Assembly (NCBI GenBank): GCA_017624905.1
Contig: JAGAMD010000024.1
Span: forward strand, 1-64,000
Length of the DNA stretch: 64,000 bases
Source: Clostridia bacterium
GTDB lineage: Bacteria > Bacillota > Clostridia > Oscillospirales > CAG-272
Direction of reading: 5' to 3'
Below are positions 53,124 to 61,840 of this stretch, in pieces. Position 1 is the first letter of the stretch; every line of letters begins with the position of its first letter. The position numbers were made by a program, and so were the translations under genes. The notes under the pieces are model-generated. The model ran no database searches and was not told where the DNA came from. It was given only the letters and a program-made list of their open reading frames with translations.

Positions 53124-54952
53124 TGTAAGCTCGCCCCCTTTGTTTGTGAGGTATATATTTCACGATAAATATCGTTTTCTTGCAAGAGTGTATCGTGGTT
53201 GCCAATAGCGTTAATTTTACCATCATTTAAAATTATGATAATATCGGCATCCTGTACACTGGAAATTCTTTGTGCAATGATTATCTTTGTGGTATTGGGA
53301 ATTTCCTCACGCATTGCTTTTCTGATAAGTGCATCGGTTCTTGTATCGACAGCACTTGTTGAGTCGTCAAGAATAAGAATTTTTGGCTTTTTAAGCAGAG
53401 CTCTTGCAATACATAGTCTTTGCTTTTGTCCACCTGATACATTTGAGCCACCTTGCTCAATATATGTATCATATTTATCAGGGAATTTTTCAATAAATTC
53501 ACTAGCACAGGCAAGCTCACAAGCATGCTTCATTTCCTCGTCTGTTGCGTTTTCATTGCCCCAACGTAGGTTTTCCTTAATTGAACCGGAGAAGAGCACG
53601 TTTTTCTGCAAAACAACACTAACTGCATCACGCAAGGCTACAATATCATATTCCTTAACATTTACGCCACCAACTAAAACCTCTCCCTCTGTCGCATCAT
53701 AAAGACGTGGAATCAAGGAGATAAGTGTTGATTTAGCACTACCGGTACCACCGATAATACCAACGGTTTGTCCGGACTCAATTTTCAAGCTGACATTGGA
53801 TAGAGCATTCTTTTCAGCTCTTTTTGCGTACTTGAAGTTGACATTTTTAAACTCAACAGAGCCATCGTTTATAGTAGTGATAGGATTTTTGGGGTTTTTA
53901 ATTGTTGTTTCCTCGTCAACGACCTCGCAAATACGGTTAGCACTTTCGGCAGACATAGTAACCATAACAAAAATCATTGAAACCATCATTAAGCTCATAA
54001 GCATTTGCATACCATATGTGAGCAAGGTAGAGAAGTTACCAATAGCAAATGACGCACCACCTGATGAAATGAGTAGTCTCGAACCGATTAAAAGAATGCC
54101 AACCATTAATGAGTACATACATAATTGCATAACCGGAGAGTTAAACGCAAGAATCTTTTCAGCCTTTACAAAGTCGCCTCTTACATCATCGGATGCATCG
54201 GTAAACTTGTTTGACTCATATTTCTCACGTACAAATGATTTAACAACACGCATACCCTGTACATTTTCTTGAACGGAGCTGTTTAGCTTGTCGTACTTTT
54301 TGAATACCTTTTTGAAAATAGGCATTGCAAAGCGAGAAATAAGAATAAGAGTAAATAGTAAGATAGGAACAACTACAACAAAAATCCAAGCCATTTTTCC
54401 ACCAACGGAAAACGCCATAACAATTGAGAAAATGAACATAAATGGTGAACGGATAGCTGTTCTTATAATCATCATAAATGATTGTTGTACGTTTGTAACA
54501 TCAGTGGTTAGACGTGTAACTAAGCTGGATGTTGAGAAGTTGTCAATGTTTTCAAATGAAAACTCTTGTGTTTTGTTAAACATAGCACTTCTTAGATTCT
54601 TAGCAAAGCCACAGGATGCACGAGAGCAGTGCACTCCCGCTAAAGCACCAAACATAAGAGATAAAAGAGCAAGACAAATCAAAATAGAGCAGAAAACAAT
54701 AATAACTGCAGTAGTGTTCGATTCGCCAAACTTACCTTGAATTAAGTCTATAAGCCATTTTGTAATTTGTATTCTTTCAAGAGATGCCCCCTCAACACCA
54801 TTTGATGCCTCGATAAATGTAATAAGCTCACCGGCAATTGCAGGTATTAGGCATTCCATAATAACCTCGAATAAAACCAAAATTGGTGAAAGAATGGCAT
54901 TTTTCTTGTATTCACCAACAAATTTAAACAAGGTTTTGAAGTTTTTTATCAC
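53120..54952 (-). CDS. ABC exporter half-transporter, degenerate-site subunit
   Basis: The 610-aa protein has six helices and an ATPase with Walker A GGTGSAKS, signature VSGGQKQRL, Walker B ILDDSTSAVD (Asp instead of the catalytic Glu) and a switch Gln in IAQRISS instead of His. So this subunit carries the degenerate site of a heterodimer, and the next gene carries the good one. First gene of a two-gene operon with a consensus promoter. Confidence 0.92.
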   Translation of the reverse strand: MIKNFKTLFKFVGEYKKNAILSPILVLFEVIMECLIPAIAGELITFIEASNGVEGASLERIQITKWLIDLIQGKFGESNTTAVIIVFCSILICLALLSLMFGALAGVHCSRASCGFAKNLRSAMFNKTQEFSFENIDNFSTSSLVTRLTTDVTNVQQSFMMIIRTAIRSPFMFIFSIVMAFSVGGKMAWIFVVVVPILLFTLILISRFAMPIFKKVFKKYDKLNSSVQENVQGMRVVKSFVREKYESNKFTDASDDVRGDFVKAEKILAFNSPVMQLCMYSLMVGILLIGSRLLISSGGASFAIGNFSTLLTYGMQMLMSLMMVSMIFVMVTMSAESANRICEVVDEETTIKNPKNPITTINDGSVEFKNVNFKYAKRAEKNALSNVSLKIESGQTVGIIGGTGSAKSTLISLIPRLYDATEGEVLVGGVNVKEYDIVALRDAVSVVLQKNVLFSGSIKENLRWGNENATDEEMKHACELACASEFIEKFPDKYDTYIEQGGSNVSGGQKQRLCIARALLKKPKILILDDSTSAVDTRTDALIRKAMREEIPNTTKIIIAQRISSVQDADIIIILNDGKINAIGNHDTLLQENDIYREIYTSQTKGASLQ

Positions 54953-54995
54953 CTTATCACCCTTTCTATATATTTAAATATAATTTAACAGTACA

Positions 54996-55024
54996 ATTAT
55001 AGCACTGTGAAATTTTAATGTCAA
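54996..55024 (-). promoter_or_regulatory. Consensus promoter for the ABC exporter operon
   Basis: Minus strand: perfect TTGACA (55024-55019), 17 bp, TATAAT (55001-54996). The start codon is 44 bp further on. Confidence 0.85.
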
Positions 55025-55069
55025 TTAAGTTATAAAATATTTTATGTGAAAATTTTGTGAAAACGAAAA

Positions 55070-55086
55070 GGGAGCGAAATGCTCCC
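55070..55086 (-). terminator. Terminator of mrnC
   Basis: GGGAGC/GCTCCC stem; on the minus strand it is followed by CTTTTCGTTTT. Confidence 0.8.
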
Positions 55087-55127
55087 TGATTTATTTTGTT
55101 GAATTAGTCAAAAACTTGATAAAGTGT

Positions 55128-55499
55128 CTAGATTTGGGGATACGCAAGATTAAAAAGCTCGCTTATTCTTTCCTCGTTTTTTGTGAGTCTTAAATAACCA
55201 AAAATCGCTTCAAATCCCGTTGCTATTTTGTATTCAAGAAGGGACGCACTTTTAGATGCATTTAGGTGTGAGGAATTTTTGCCACGGCGAAAAATTTGTG
55301 CTTCTATCTCAGTAAGACTAGATTCGATATTTTCATACGCCTTAGCTTGATTAACAGCTGTAACATAATTAAGAGCTTCCTTGTTTAGCTTTGATGATTT
55401 TTCGTAGCCCTTTAAAATAAGTCTTTCTCTAATCAATGCTTCAAGAACAGAGTCTCCAAGATAAGCAAGAGCTCCGGCATTTATTTGAGTAAAATCCAT
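55128..55499 (-). CDS. mrnC: Mini-ribonuclease III
   Basis: The 123-aa protein is a stand-alone RNase III catalytic domain without a double-stranded RNA-binding domain: AYLGDSVLEALIRERL with the catalytic acids, and ASKSASLLEYKIATGFEAIFGYLRL. Mini-III matures 23S rRNA in Firmicutes. It is slightly short for the family (about 130-145 aa). Start at ATG 55499 behind AAAGGAGGAA; upstream in-frame codons are less likely. Confidence 0.93.
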   Translation of the reverse strand: MDFTQINAGALAYLGDSVLEALIRERLILKGYEKSSKLNKEALNYVTAVNQAKAYENIESSLTEIEAQIFRRGKNSSHLNASKSASLLEYKIATGFEAIFGYLRLTKNEERISELFNLAYPQI

Positions 55500-55527
55500 A
55501 GCTATTCCTCCTTTTGTAGTTTTCTTT

Positions 55528-55556
55528 ATTTTATCATAAAATAAAGGCATTATCAA
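55528..55556 (-). promoter_or_regulatory. Promoter for mrnC
   Basis: Minus strand: TTGATA (55556-55551), 17 bp, TAAAAT (55533-55528). Confidence 0.6.
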
Positions 55557-55563
55557 GTAATAC

Positions 55564-55592
55564 TTGAAAAAATGGTAAAAATATGATAAAAT
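55564..55592 (+). promoter_or_regulatory. Promoter for the FAD oxidoreductase operon
   Basis: TTGAAA (55564-55569), 17 bp, TAAAAT (55587-55592). Confidence 0.6.
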
Positions 55593-55658
55593 GTATATGA
55601 TTTGAATTTTAAAATTTCAAGGATAGCAAAATGGCTATCATAAAAAAAGAGGTATAAT

Positions 55659-57113
55659 ATGTCTATAAAATCTTATGATGTTGCCATAATTGGTGCCGGA
55701 ATTACAGGTGCTATGACAGCATTTCAGATTGCAAAATATAGTGTTAAGGTGGCAGTTTTGGAGGCGGGTATTGACGTTGCCTCCGGCTCTACTCGTGCAA
55801 ATTCAGCAATAGTACACGCAGGCTACGATGCTAAAGAGGGCACACTTAAGGCTCTTTTAAATGTAAAGGGATGTGAAATGATGCCGGAAATTACATCTCA
55901 GCTAGGAGTACATTATAAAAAATGTGGCTCACTTGTTATCGGGTTTAATGCTCGTGACCTTGAGCATCTTAAAAAGCTGATGGAAAGAGGCAAAACTAAC
56001 GGAGTAAAGGGACTTCGCATTCTCAACAAAACAGAGCTTCATAAAATGGAGCCAAATGTTTCCAAGGATGCAAAATATGCCTTGTACGCGCCCTCAGCAG
56101 GTATAGTTTGTCCATATGATTTAGCTTATGCAGTTAGTGAAAACTCTGCGACCAATGGTACAGATTTCTATTTTGAATATAAGGTTGATAATATCGAGTA
56201 TGATGGAAAGCACTATACTCTATATGCCGGAGACAAAAAGGTAAAGGCTAAATATGTCATCAATGCAGCGGGACTATATGTTGATGAGATTGCAAAAATG
56301 ATAGATGACGACCTGCCGTTTGAGATAATTCCACGTCGTGGAGAATATATGCTTCTTGACAAGAGTGAAATAAAGACTGCAAAGCATACTATTTTTGTTA
56401 CTCCTAACGAAAAGGGCAAGGGTATACTTGTTTCTCCAACAGTTGATGGTAATATCATAGTTGGACCAAATGCCAATATAGTTGATTCCAAGGCTGATAC
56501 AGGCGTTACCGAGGAGGGGCTTGACGAGATATCTAAGGGAGCAAGAGTCATTGTTCCATCAATTAATCTTGGAGCAGTTATTACAACCTTTGCAGGAGTT
56601 AGACCAACTCCTACAAGTGGAGATTTTTATATAAAGGAATCGGAAAAATGCAAGGGCTTTATACACGTTGCAGGTATTGAATCTCCGGGACTCGCTTCAG
56701 CACCTGCTGTAAGTGAATATGTTTTGGACATACTAAAAAAAGCAGGTCTTACTATGCGTAAGAAAAGGAATTACATTCCAACAAGAACCAAGGATGGCAA
56801 CTGTAAGCTCTTTTATGAAATGAATGAAAGAGAAAGACGTCAGGCAATTAAAAAGGACTCAAGATATGCTATTATGGTATGCCGTTGTGAAATGGTAACA
56901 GAGGGCGACGTTGTAAACGCAATAAACCGTCCTATAAGTGCTCATACTGTTGATATGGTTAAGCGCCGTACTCGTGCAGGAATGGGTAGATGCCAAGGTG
57001 CACATTGCCGTACTAAGGTTGCAGAAATTATAGCAAAAGAGCTTAACATTGATATATCAGAGGTTAAAAAATTCTCTCAAAACTCTAAATTGCTTTTAGG
57101 CAAAACGAAATGA
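55659..57113 (+). CDS. FAD oxidoreductase with BFD-type [2Fe-2S] domain (GlpA-like)
   Basis: The 484-aa protein has a DAO FAD fold (VAIIGAGITGAMTAFQIA) and a C-terminal BFD-type [2Fe-2S] domain with CRCEMVTEGDV and GMGRCQGAHC providing four cysteines. That is the GlpA/anaerobic glycerol-3-phosphate dehydrogenase layout. It is followed by a second FAD protein and a DUF1667 remnant, as in clostridial glp operons; glpK is not adjacent. The substrate could be glycerol-3-phosphate or another hydroxy acid. Confidence 0.85.
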   Translation: MSIKSYDVAIIGAGITGAMTAFQIAKYSVKVAVLEAGIDVASGSTRANSAIVHAGYDAKEGTLKALLNVKGCEMMPEITSQLGVHYKKCGSLVIGFNARDLEHLKKLMERGKTNGVKGLRILNKTELHKMEPNVSKDAKYALYAPSAGIVCPYDLAYAVSENSATNGTDFYFEYKVDNIEYDGKHYTLYAGDKKVKAKYVINAAGLYVDEIAKMIDDDLPFEIIPRRGEYMLLDKSEIKTAKHTIFVTPNEKGKGILVSPTVDGNIIVGPNANIVDSKADTGVTEEGLDEISKGARVIVPSINLGAVITTFAGVRPTPTSGDFYIKESEKCKGFIHVAGIESPGLASAPAVSEYVLDILKKAGLTMRKKRNYIPTRTKDGNCKLFYEMNERERRQAIKKDSRYAIMVCRCEMVTEGDVVNAINRPISAHTVDMVKRRTRAGMGRCQGAHCRTKVAEIIAKELNIDISEVKKFSQNSKLLLGKTK

Positions 57114-57120
57114 GGCACAA

Positions 57121-58167
57121 ATGAAAAGAAAGCTTGTAATTATAGGCTCAGGACCTAGTGGACTTGTTTGTGCTATGAGTGCTGCAAAAAACGGAATAGC
57201 ACCAAAGGATATTTTAGTGCTTGAAAGAGAAAATGAGCTAGGTGGCACATTGAACCAATGCATTCATACAGGCTTTATGAAAAACTTAACAGGAACGGAG
57301 CTTGCTACCAATCTTATTAAGACAGTAAAAAAAGCAGGAATTGAATGCTTGACTGAGGCTTGTGTATTGTCCTTTAATAAGGATAAGGTTTTAACTGTAA
57401 TTTCACCTAAATCCGGATATATCAAAATTCAAGCAGAAGCAATAGTAATAGCAACAGGATGTCGAGAGCAATCACGTGGTGTTCTTTCAATAGGCGGCAC
57501 CCGTCCGGTAGGTGTATTATCAGCAGGAGCAGCTCAAAGATATATAAATATCAAGGGCTATATGCCCGGACATAAAACAGTTGTAATCGGCTCGACTGAG
57601 ATAGCATTTATTGTCGCACGTCGTATTGCGATTGAAGGTGGTACGGTTGTCTTTGCTTGCGAGCCGAAGTCGGCAACCTTAGCTGATAAAAAGTATCTTA
57701 AGGAATGTATAAAGCCGTTTAATATTCCATTTAAGCTAAATCACAATGTAACAAAGATTTACGGAAAGGAAAGAATAGAGGCGGTTGAGGTTTGTCAGCT
57801 TGATAAAAAGGGCAAACCAATAAAGAAGACAAAGCAAAAAATCGAGTGCGATTCACTTGTTTATTCTTGTGGCTATACTCCCGATGTCGATATCGCTATT
57901 GAGGCAGGAATATCGATAAAAAGAGATACCAAAGGACCTAGAACCAAGCGTAACTATGAAACAACTATTCCGGGTGTTTTTGTTACAGGAAATGCACATT
58001 ATATTCACAAAACAATAGAAAAAATATTGTCCGAGGCTATAGCCGTGGGAACAAATGTTGCAAAATCTTTGAAGCCAACACAACCAAAGATGCCATCGGA
58101 TAAAAAAGCTAAAAAGGAGAAGACGGATGAGAATAATGCTCACATCAACAGTGAAAATAAAGAGTGA
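57121..58167 (+). CDS. FAD/NAD(P)-dependent oxidoreductase (GlpB-like partner)
   Basis: The 348-aa protein has an FAD-binding start (IIGSGPSGLVCAMSAAKNG), TGCREQSRGVLSIGGTRPVGVLSAG and an NAD-type second Rossmann (VVIGSTEIAFIVARR). It lies 7 bp after the GlpA-like gene. The C-terminus has a long Lys/Glu-rich tail (KMPSDKKAKKEKTDE) that overlaps the next gene by 41 bp. Confidence 0.85.
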   Translation: MKRKLVIIGSGPSGLVCAMSAAKNGIAPKDILVLERENELGGTLNQCIHTGFMKNLTGTELATNLIKTVKKAGIECLTEACVLSFNKDKVLTVISPKSGYIKIQAEAIVIATGCREQSRGVLSIGGTRPVGVLSAGAAQRYINIKGYMPGHKTVVIGSTEIAFIVARRIAIEGGTVVFACEPKSATLADKKYLKECIKPFNIPFKLNHNVTKIYGKERIEAVEVCQLDKKGKPIKKTKQKIECDSLVYSCGYTPDVDIAIEAGISIKRDTKGPRTKRNYETTIPGVFVTGNAHYIHKTIEKILSEAIAVGTNVAKSLKPTQPKMPSDKKAKKEKTDENNAHINSENKE

Positions 58168-58348
58168 AACATCTACCTTGCTCCCTGTTAAAACAGATAA
58201 GCCGATTTTAAAGAGCTATCTCAAAACAGCTATGAAAAAAATCAACTCGCTCGAGCTAACCCCACCAATCTATATCGGTGATATAATTGAAGAGGGCTTT
58301 ATTGAGGATGATATCAATCTAATAGCAACAAAGACAGTAGAAAAATAA
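58127..58348 (+). CDS. DUF1667 protein lacking its N-terminal cysteine half
   Basis: The 73-aa protein corresponds to the C-terminal part of DUF1667 (MxTSTVKI, LPVKTDKPI, MKKINSL-type helix, GDII, IATKTV). Full DUF1667 proteins (about 120 aa) begin with a C-x2-C-containing domain, which is missing here. A separate ATG at 58127 with AAGGAG in front supports a genuine short gene. It is translated from inside the tail of the gene before. Truncation is natural or recent; which is not clear. Confidence 0.65.
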   Translation: MRIMLTSTVKIKSETSTLLPVKTDKPILKSYLKTAMKKINSLELTPPIYIGDIIEEGFIEDDINLIATKTVEK

Positions 58349-58353
58349 AAGCA

Positions 58354-58372
58354 GGGAGGAGTTGTTCCTCCC
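58354..58372 (+). terminator. Hairpin after the FAD oxidoreductase operon
   Basis: GGGAGGA/TCCTCCC stem with a GTTGT loop, flanked by AGC and GCT, and no strong T run. It resembles the GGGAGG hairpin at 45375. Confidence 0.45.
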
Positions 58373-58427
58373 GCTTAGCCTTTATAAAGCATCTTTAGAA
58401 AAAAATAATAAAAAATCAAAAAAAGTA

Positions 58428-58456
58428 TTGCAAAGATAAAAAATCTATGATAAAAT
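58428..58456 (+). promoter_or_regulatory. Promoter for tRNA-Leu
   Basis: TTGCAA (58428-58433), 17 bp, TAAAAT (58451-58456). Confidence 0.55.
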
Positions 58457-58481
58457 AATCAAGCAATAAAAAATCACACAT

Positions 58482-58568
58482 GCCGGTGTGATGGAATTGG
58501 CAGACGTGCCGGACTCAAAATCCGGTGGTAGCGATACCGTATCGGTTCGACCCCGATCACCGGCACCA
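58482..58568 (+). tRNA. tRNA-Leu (CAA anticodon)
   Basis: Acceptor stem GCCGGTG pairs with CACCGGC (58558-58564); the encoded CCA ends at 58568. The anticodon stem CCGGA/TCCGG holds the loop CTCAAAA, so the anticodon is CAA and reads UUG. The long variable arm (type II) fits leucine. The T-loop is GGTTCGACCCC-like. Confidence 0.95.
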
Positions 58569-58593
58569 ACCTCTGTTTTTACAGAGGTTTTTT
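58569..58593 (+). terminator. Terminator of tRNA-Leu
   Basis: ACCTCTGT/ACAGAGGT stem with a TTTT loop and T run. Confidence 0.92.
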
Positions 58594-58604
58594 ATTTAAT
58601 AAAA

Positions 58605-58627
58605 AAGGAACGGAAAATCCGTTCCTT
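58605..58627 (-). terminator. Terminator of the LRR lipoprotein gene
   Basis: Same AAGGAACGGA/TCCGTTCCTT stem as at 50728; on the minus strand it runs into T. Confidence 0.9.
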
Positions 58628-58638
58628 TTATTATTGTT

Positions 58639-61600
58639 TTATTCTTCCTTGCCTAAAAGATACCAAGCAGGTGTTGTGGATTGCTTTAATGTATTTGCAT
58701 TAGCACTTGAGTTTAAAAGAGTAAGCTCAGCCCCGTTTGCATCAACCCAACCGTCAGTTGTTGTGAAATATACGTTAATTAATGCACTACATCCATAGAA
58801 TGAATCCTTGCCTATAAATCTAACATTCTTTGGTATTGTAATTGATTCAATACTTGCACAATTGTAAAATGCACGTGGAGCGATACCAACTGTATCCTCG
58901 CTTAGTACAACATTTTTAGCAGTTTGCTTACAATCAATTACCCAACCATCAACATAGTAAACTCCGTCAACCTCTGTGATAGCTTTTTCGCAACCATAGA
59001 AGACGCTTTCACCAAGTGATTTAACGCCATTGCCGATTGAAACAGATGTTAGATTATCACAGCCATAGAACGATCTTGTGCCAAGCTCTGTAACTGCATC
59101 AGGGATTGTTACAGATGTGATAACATCGTTGTTGTAGAAGGCATATGGATTTATTGCATATTCCTTGCCATCAAAGGCATCAGGTAATACTAAATCAGTA
59201 TTGCTACCTAAATAACTAAGTAGATAGCTGTTACCGTCAATAGTAGCGAATAAGAAGTCGCCATCTCTTGTGATTATGCTTTTACTGTCCTTTGCTGTGT
59301 GAACAACCTTAGCATAGTATCCAATGTAACCATTTTTATTTGAGTGTGCATAAATTGTAATAGCACTGGACAGGTCATAAACCTCAACAAGCTTAAAGCA
59401 ATTATAGAATGCGTAATAGCCGATTTGATCAGCCTTAACTCTTTGACCAATTGTTACGCTTGTTAGGTTAGAGCAGTTTTGGAAAGCATTTTGACCGATA
59501 GTCTCTACATAGTCGCCAATAACCACATTGTAGAGTGATGTGCAACCAAAGAATGCTTGTGCACCGATTGTCGAAGCACTTGAAGCTCCAATATTAACCG
59601 TAGTTAGCTTTGTACAAGTGTAAAATGCTTGGTTGCCAATATTTTTAATTGCATTATTGGTAATTAGATTTGTAAGGTTATCACAGCTATAGAATGCCAT
59701 ATCTCCAATGCTAGTAGCAGGAGGTGTTATTCCATCACTAACAGGAATACCGAGTGTTATGGATACTAGTCCATCACAATCATAGAAGGAGCTGTTTGAA
59801 ATGGAAGTAACTGTGCTTGGCACGATAATGCTTGAAATCAAGTCACAATCATAGAAAGAGTAATCAGCAATTGTTTTTAGACCTTCTGTTAAATAAACAT
59901 TTGTTAGCTGTGTGCAGCCCTTAAATGCACTGTTTCCGGTAGTTTCCACACTCTTAGGAATGTAAATTGTTTCAAGTGAAGTACAGTCAGCAAATGCACT
60001 TGCATATATTGTTTTTACATTGTTTCCAATAGAAACATTTGAAAGAACAGGACAACCTGAGAATGTGTCAGCAGGAATGCTTGTTAAGCCATCGCCAATT
60101 CTAACGCTTTCAAGATTGCCACAGATTGAAAATACCTTTTCACCAAGAGTAGTAACAGAATCCGGAATATCCACATTGTATAGAGCATAGCACTTTGAAA
60201 AAGCACTGTCGCCTATCTTTGTAAGAGTATCGCTCAAGGCTAGATTTGAAATTGAGTTACAATCGTTAAAGGCATTGTTGCCAATTGTTTCAAGACCGCT
60301 GGAAAATACAACATATTGAAGTGTATCAGCATTTTCAAAAGCACTGTTGCCGATTTCCTTAAGCGTTGGAGGTAAAATTACCTTTAATAATGTACCGCAA
60401 TTGTAGAATGCATAGTCGTTAATCTTTGTAACATTTGAAGGAACAACTAAGGTTGTAACTCTTGTGTTGTTTAGATATAAATCAGCACCTAAAGCAAATG
60501 GATTAGAAGCAATTGAAGCAAAAGAGATGTTGAACCAAGTGCTAATAGATTTAATGTTTACATCGTCAAGCTTAGGACATAGAACAAATGCGTCAGTGCC
60601 TATTGATTTTATGCCGGTTCCAAAGCTGATAGATGAAAGCTCCCGACAGGAATTGAAGGCGTTATCGCCAATTTTTTCAACTGTATTAGGAATAACAATA
60701 CCTGTCATTATTTTGTCGCTTGCAAAAGCACTGGCAGCGATTTCCTTAACCGGTAAATCTTCATAATAGCTTGGAACTAAGATTGACTTGTCAGTACAAT
60801 CTCCTCTGCCTACTAGTATGTAATATGTTTCATCATTGCTTTTCTTAAATGTAAGCCCCTTGCTTGTGAACTCAAGGTCCTTACAAATAGTACATAATCC
60901 ATTTACAAAATTGTGTGATGTTGCTGCAATACCGTTGTGGTCAACTAAAACCGTGCTACAAATGGAGCAGTATGCCTTGCTCGTAGATCCGGGAGCCTTA
61001 CAGGTAGCCTCTGAGCCCTCAACAATTACAACCGTATGATTCTTGTATGCCGGAACCTGTTCCTTTAAAACAGTATTACAAACCTCACAAATAACGCCCT
61101 CGCTAAGCCCCGGTTGATAGCAATGAGCAACCGTTGCTTCAATAACCTTCTCAGTATGAGCGATAGTAGGAATTGAAACTTGAGCTACAGCAACGTAACC
61201 ACAATTCTTACAAGAAGCACCTTCAGTTAAACCGGTCTTTGAGCAGGTAGGAGCAACTGCCTCCAATTTTTGAATATCATGCTTCTTTACAGGAATAATT
61301 TCTTGTTCAATTTCAGCAGTGCCACAAATGGTACAAGCAAAGCCGTCAGTAAGTCCAGGCTCTGTGCATGTTGCATCGTATCCTACAACTGTTGCCATAT
61401 TACACGGGATTTTTCCAAGTGGCTTTGTTTCTTTTTCTTTACATTCATCGCAAACTCTTTCCATAGAGCCTTCCTTTAGGCAGGTAGGCATCTTGATTGT
61501 TTTCCAAGAGCTGAATTTGTGTGTATGCTCACTTTCTGTATTGGTAGATGAGTTGGTTGAAGTATTTGTGTTACTTTCTGTATTTGTATTTGTGTTTGTT

Positions 61601-61713
61601 TCAGTATTGGTGTTGGTATCGGTATTTGTATTGTCATCACCACACGATGCCACAAACAAGCAAAGCAAAAGAGACAATATAATCAAGGTTATAGTAAAGA
61701 TTCTTTTCTTCAT
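58639..61713 (-). CDS. BspA-type leucine-rich-repeat lipoprotein with Cys-pair repeats
   Basis: The 1024-aa surface protein has a lipoprotein signal peptide (lipobox VASC, acylated Cys24), a Thr/Asn linker, then five to six repeats of about 45 residues with C-x4-G and C-x2-C (residues about 70-275), and then about 20 LRR_5/BspA repeats (residues 300-1010; typical NNAFNDCNSISNLALSDTLT). BspA-like proteins mediate adhesion or host contact in gut bacteria. The Cys-pair repeats may bind zinc or form disulfides. Confidence 0.9.
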   Translation of the reverse strand: MKKRIFTITLIILSLLLCLFVASCGDDNTNTDTNTNTETNTNTNTESNTNTSTNSSTNTESEHTHKFSSWKTIKMPTCLKEGSMERVCDECKEKETKPLGKIPCNMATVVGYDATCTEPGLTDGFACTICGTAEIEQEIIPVKKHDIQKLEAVAPTCSKTGLTEGASCKNCGYVAVAQVSIPTIAHTEKVIEATVAHCYQPGLSEGVICEVCNTVLKEQVPAYKNHTVVIVEGSEATCKAPGSTSKAYCSICSTVLVDHNGIAATSHNFVNGLCTICKDLEFTSKGLTFKKSNDETYYILVGRGDCTDKSILVPSYYEDLPVKEIAASAFASDKIMTGIVIPNTVEKIGDNAFNSCRELSSISFGTGIKSIGTDAFVLCPKLDDVNIKSISTWFNISFASIASNPFALGADLYLNNTRVTTLVVPSNVTKINDYAFYNCGTLLKVILPPTLKEIGNSAFENADTLQYVVFSSGLETIGNNAFNDCNSISNLALSDTLTKIGDSAFSKCYALYNVDIPDSVTTLGEKVFSICGNLESVRIGDGLTSIPADTFSGCPVLSNVSIGNNVKTIYASAFADCTSLETIYIPKSVETTGNSAFKGCTQLTNVYLTEGLKTIADYSFYDCDLISSIIVPSTVTSISNSSFYDCDGLVSITLGIPVSDGITPPATSIGDMAFYSCDNLTNLITNNAIKNIGNQAFYTCTKLTTVNIGASSASTIGAQAFFGCTSLYNVVIGDYVETIGQNAFQNCSNLTSVTIGQRVKADQIGYYAFYNCFKLVEVYDLSSAITIYAHSNKNGYIGYYAKVVHTAKDSKSIITRDGDFLFATIDGNSYLLSYLGSNTDLVLPDAFDGKEYAINPYAFYNNDVITSVTIPDAVTELGTRSFYGCDNLTSVSIGNGVKSLGESVFYGCEKAITEVDGVYYVDGWVIDCKQTAKNVVLSEDTVGIAPRAFYNCASIESITIPKNVRFIGKDSFYGCSALINVYFTTTDGWVDANGAELTLLNSSANANTLKQSTTPAWYLLGKEE

Positions 61714-61764
61714 AAAATGCTCCTAAAAATTGAAAATAGTCTATAAATATTCCATTATATCTAT

Positions 61765-61793
61765 ATTATAGCACACGCATTTATGATTTGCAA
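61765..61793 (-). promoter_or_regulatory. Promoter for the LRR lipoprotein
   Basis: Minus strand: TTGCAA (61793-61788), 17 bp, TATAAT (61770-61765). Confidence 0.7.
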
Positions 61794-61840
61794 TAGTAAA
61801 ATTTTTTGTCAAATAGTACTAACCTATCGTCAAATTGCTA

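Noticed and set aside
53199-54740. Two long plus-strand frames opposite the ABC exporter subunit
   Set aside because: Both lie over conserved ATPase and membrane motifs of the minus-strand gene and have no ribosome sites.
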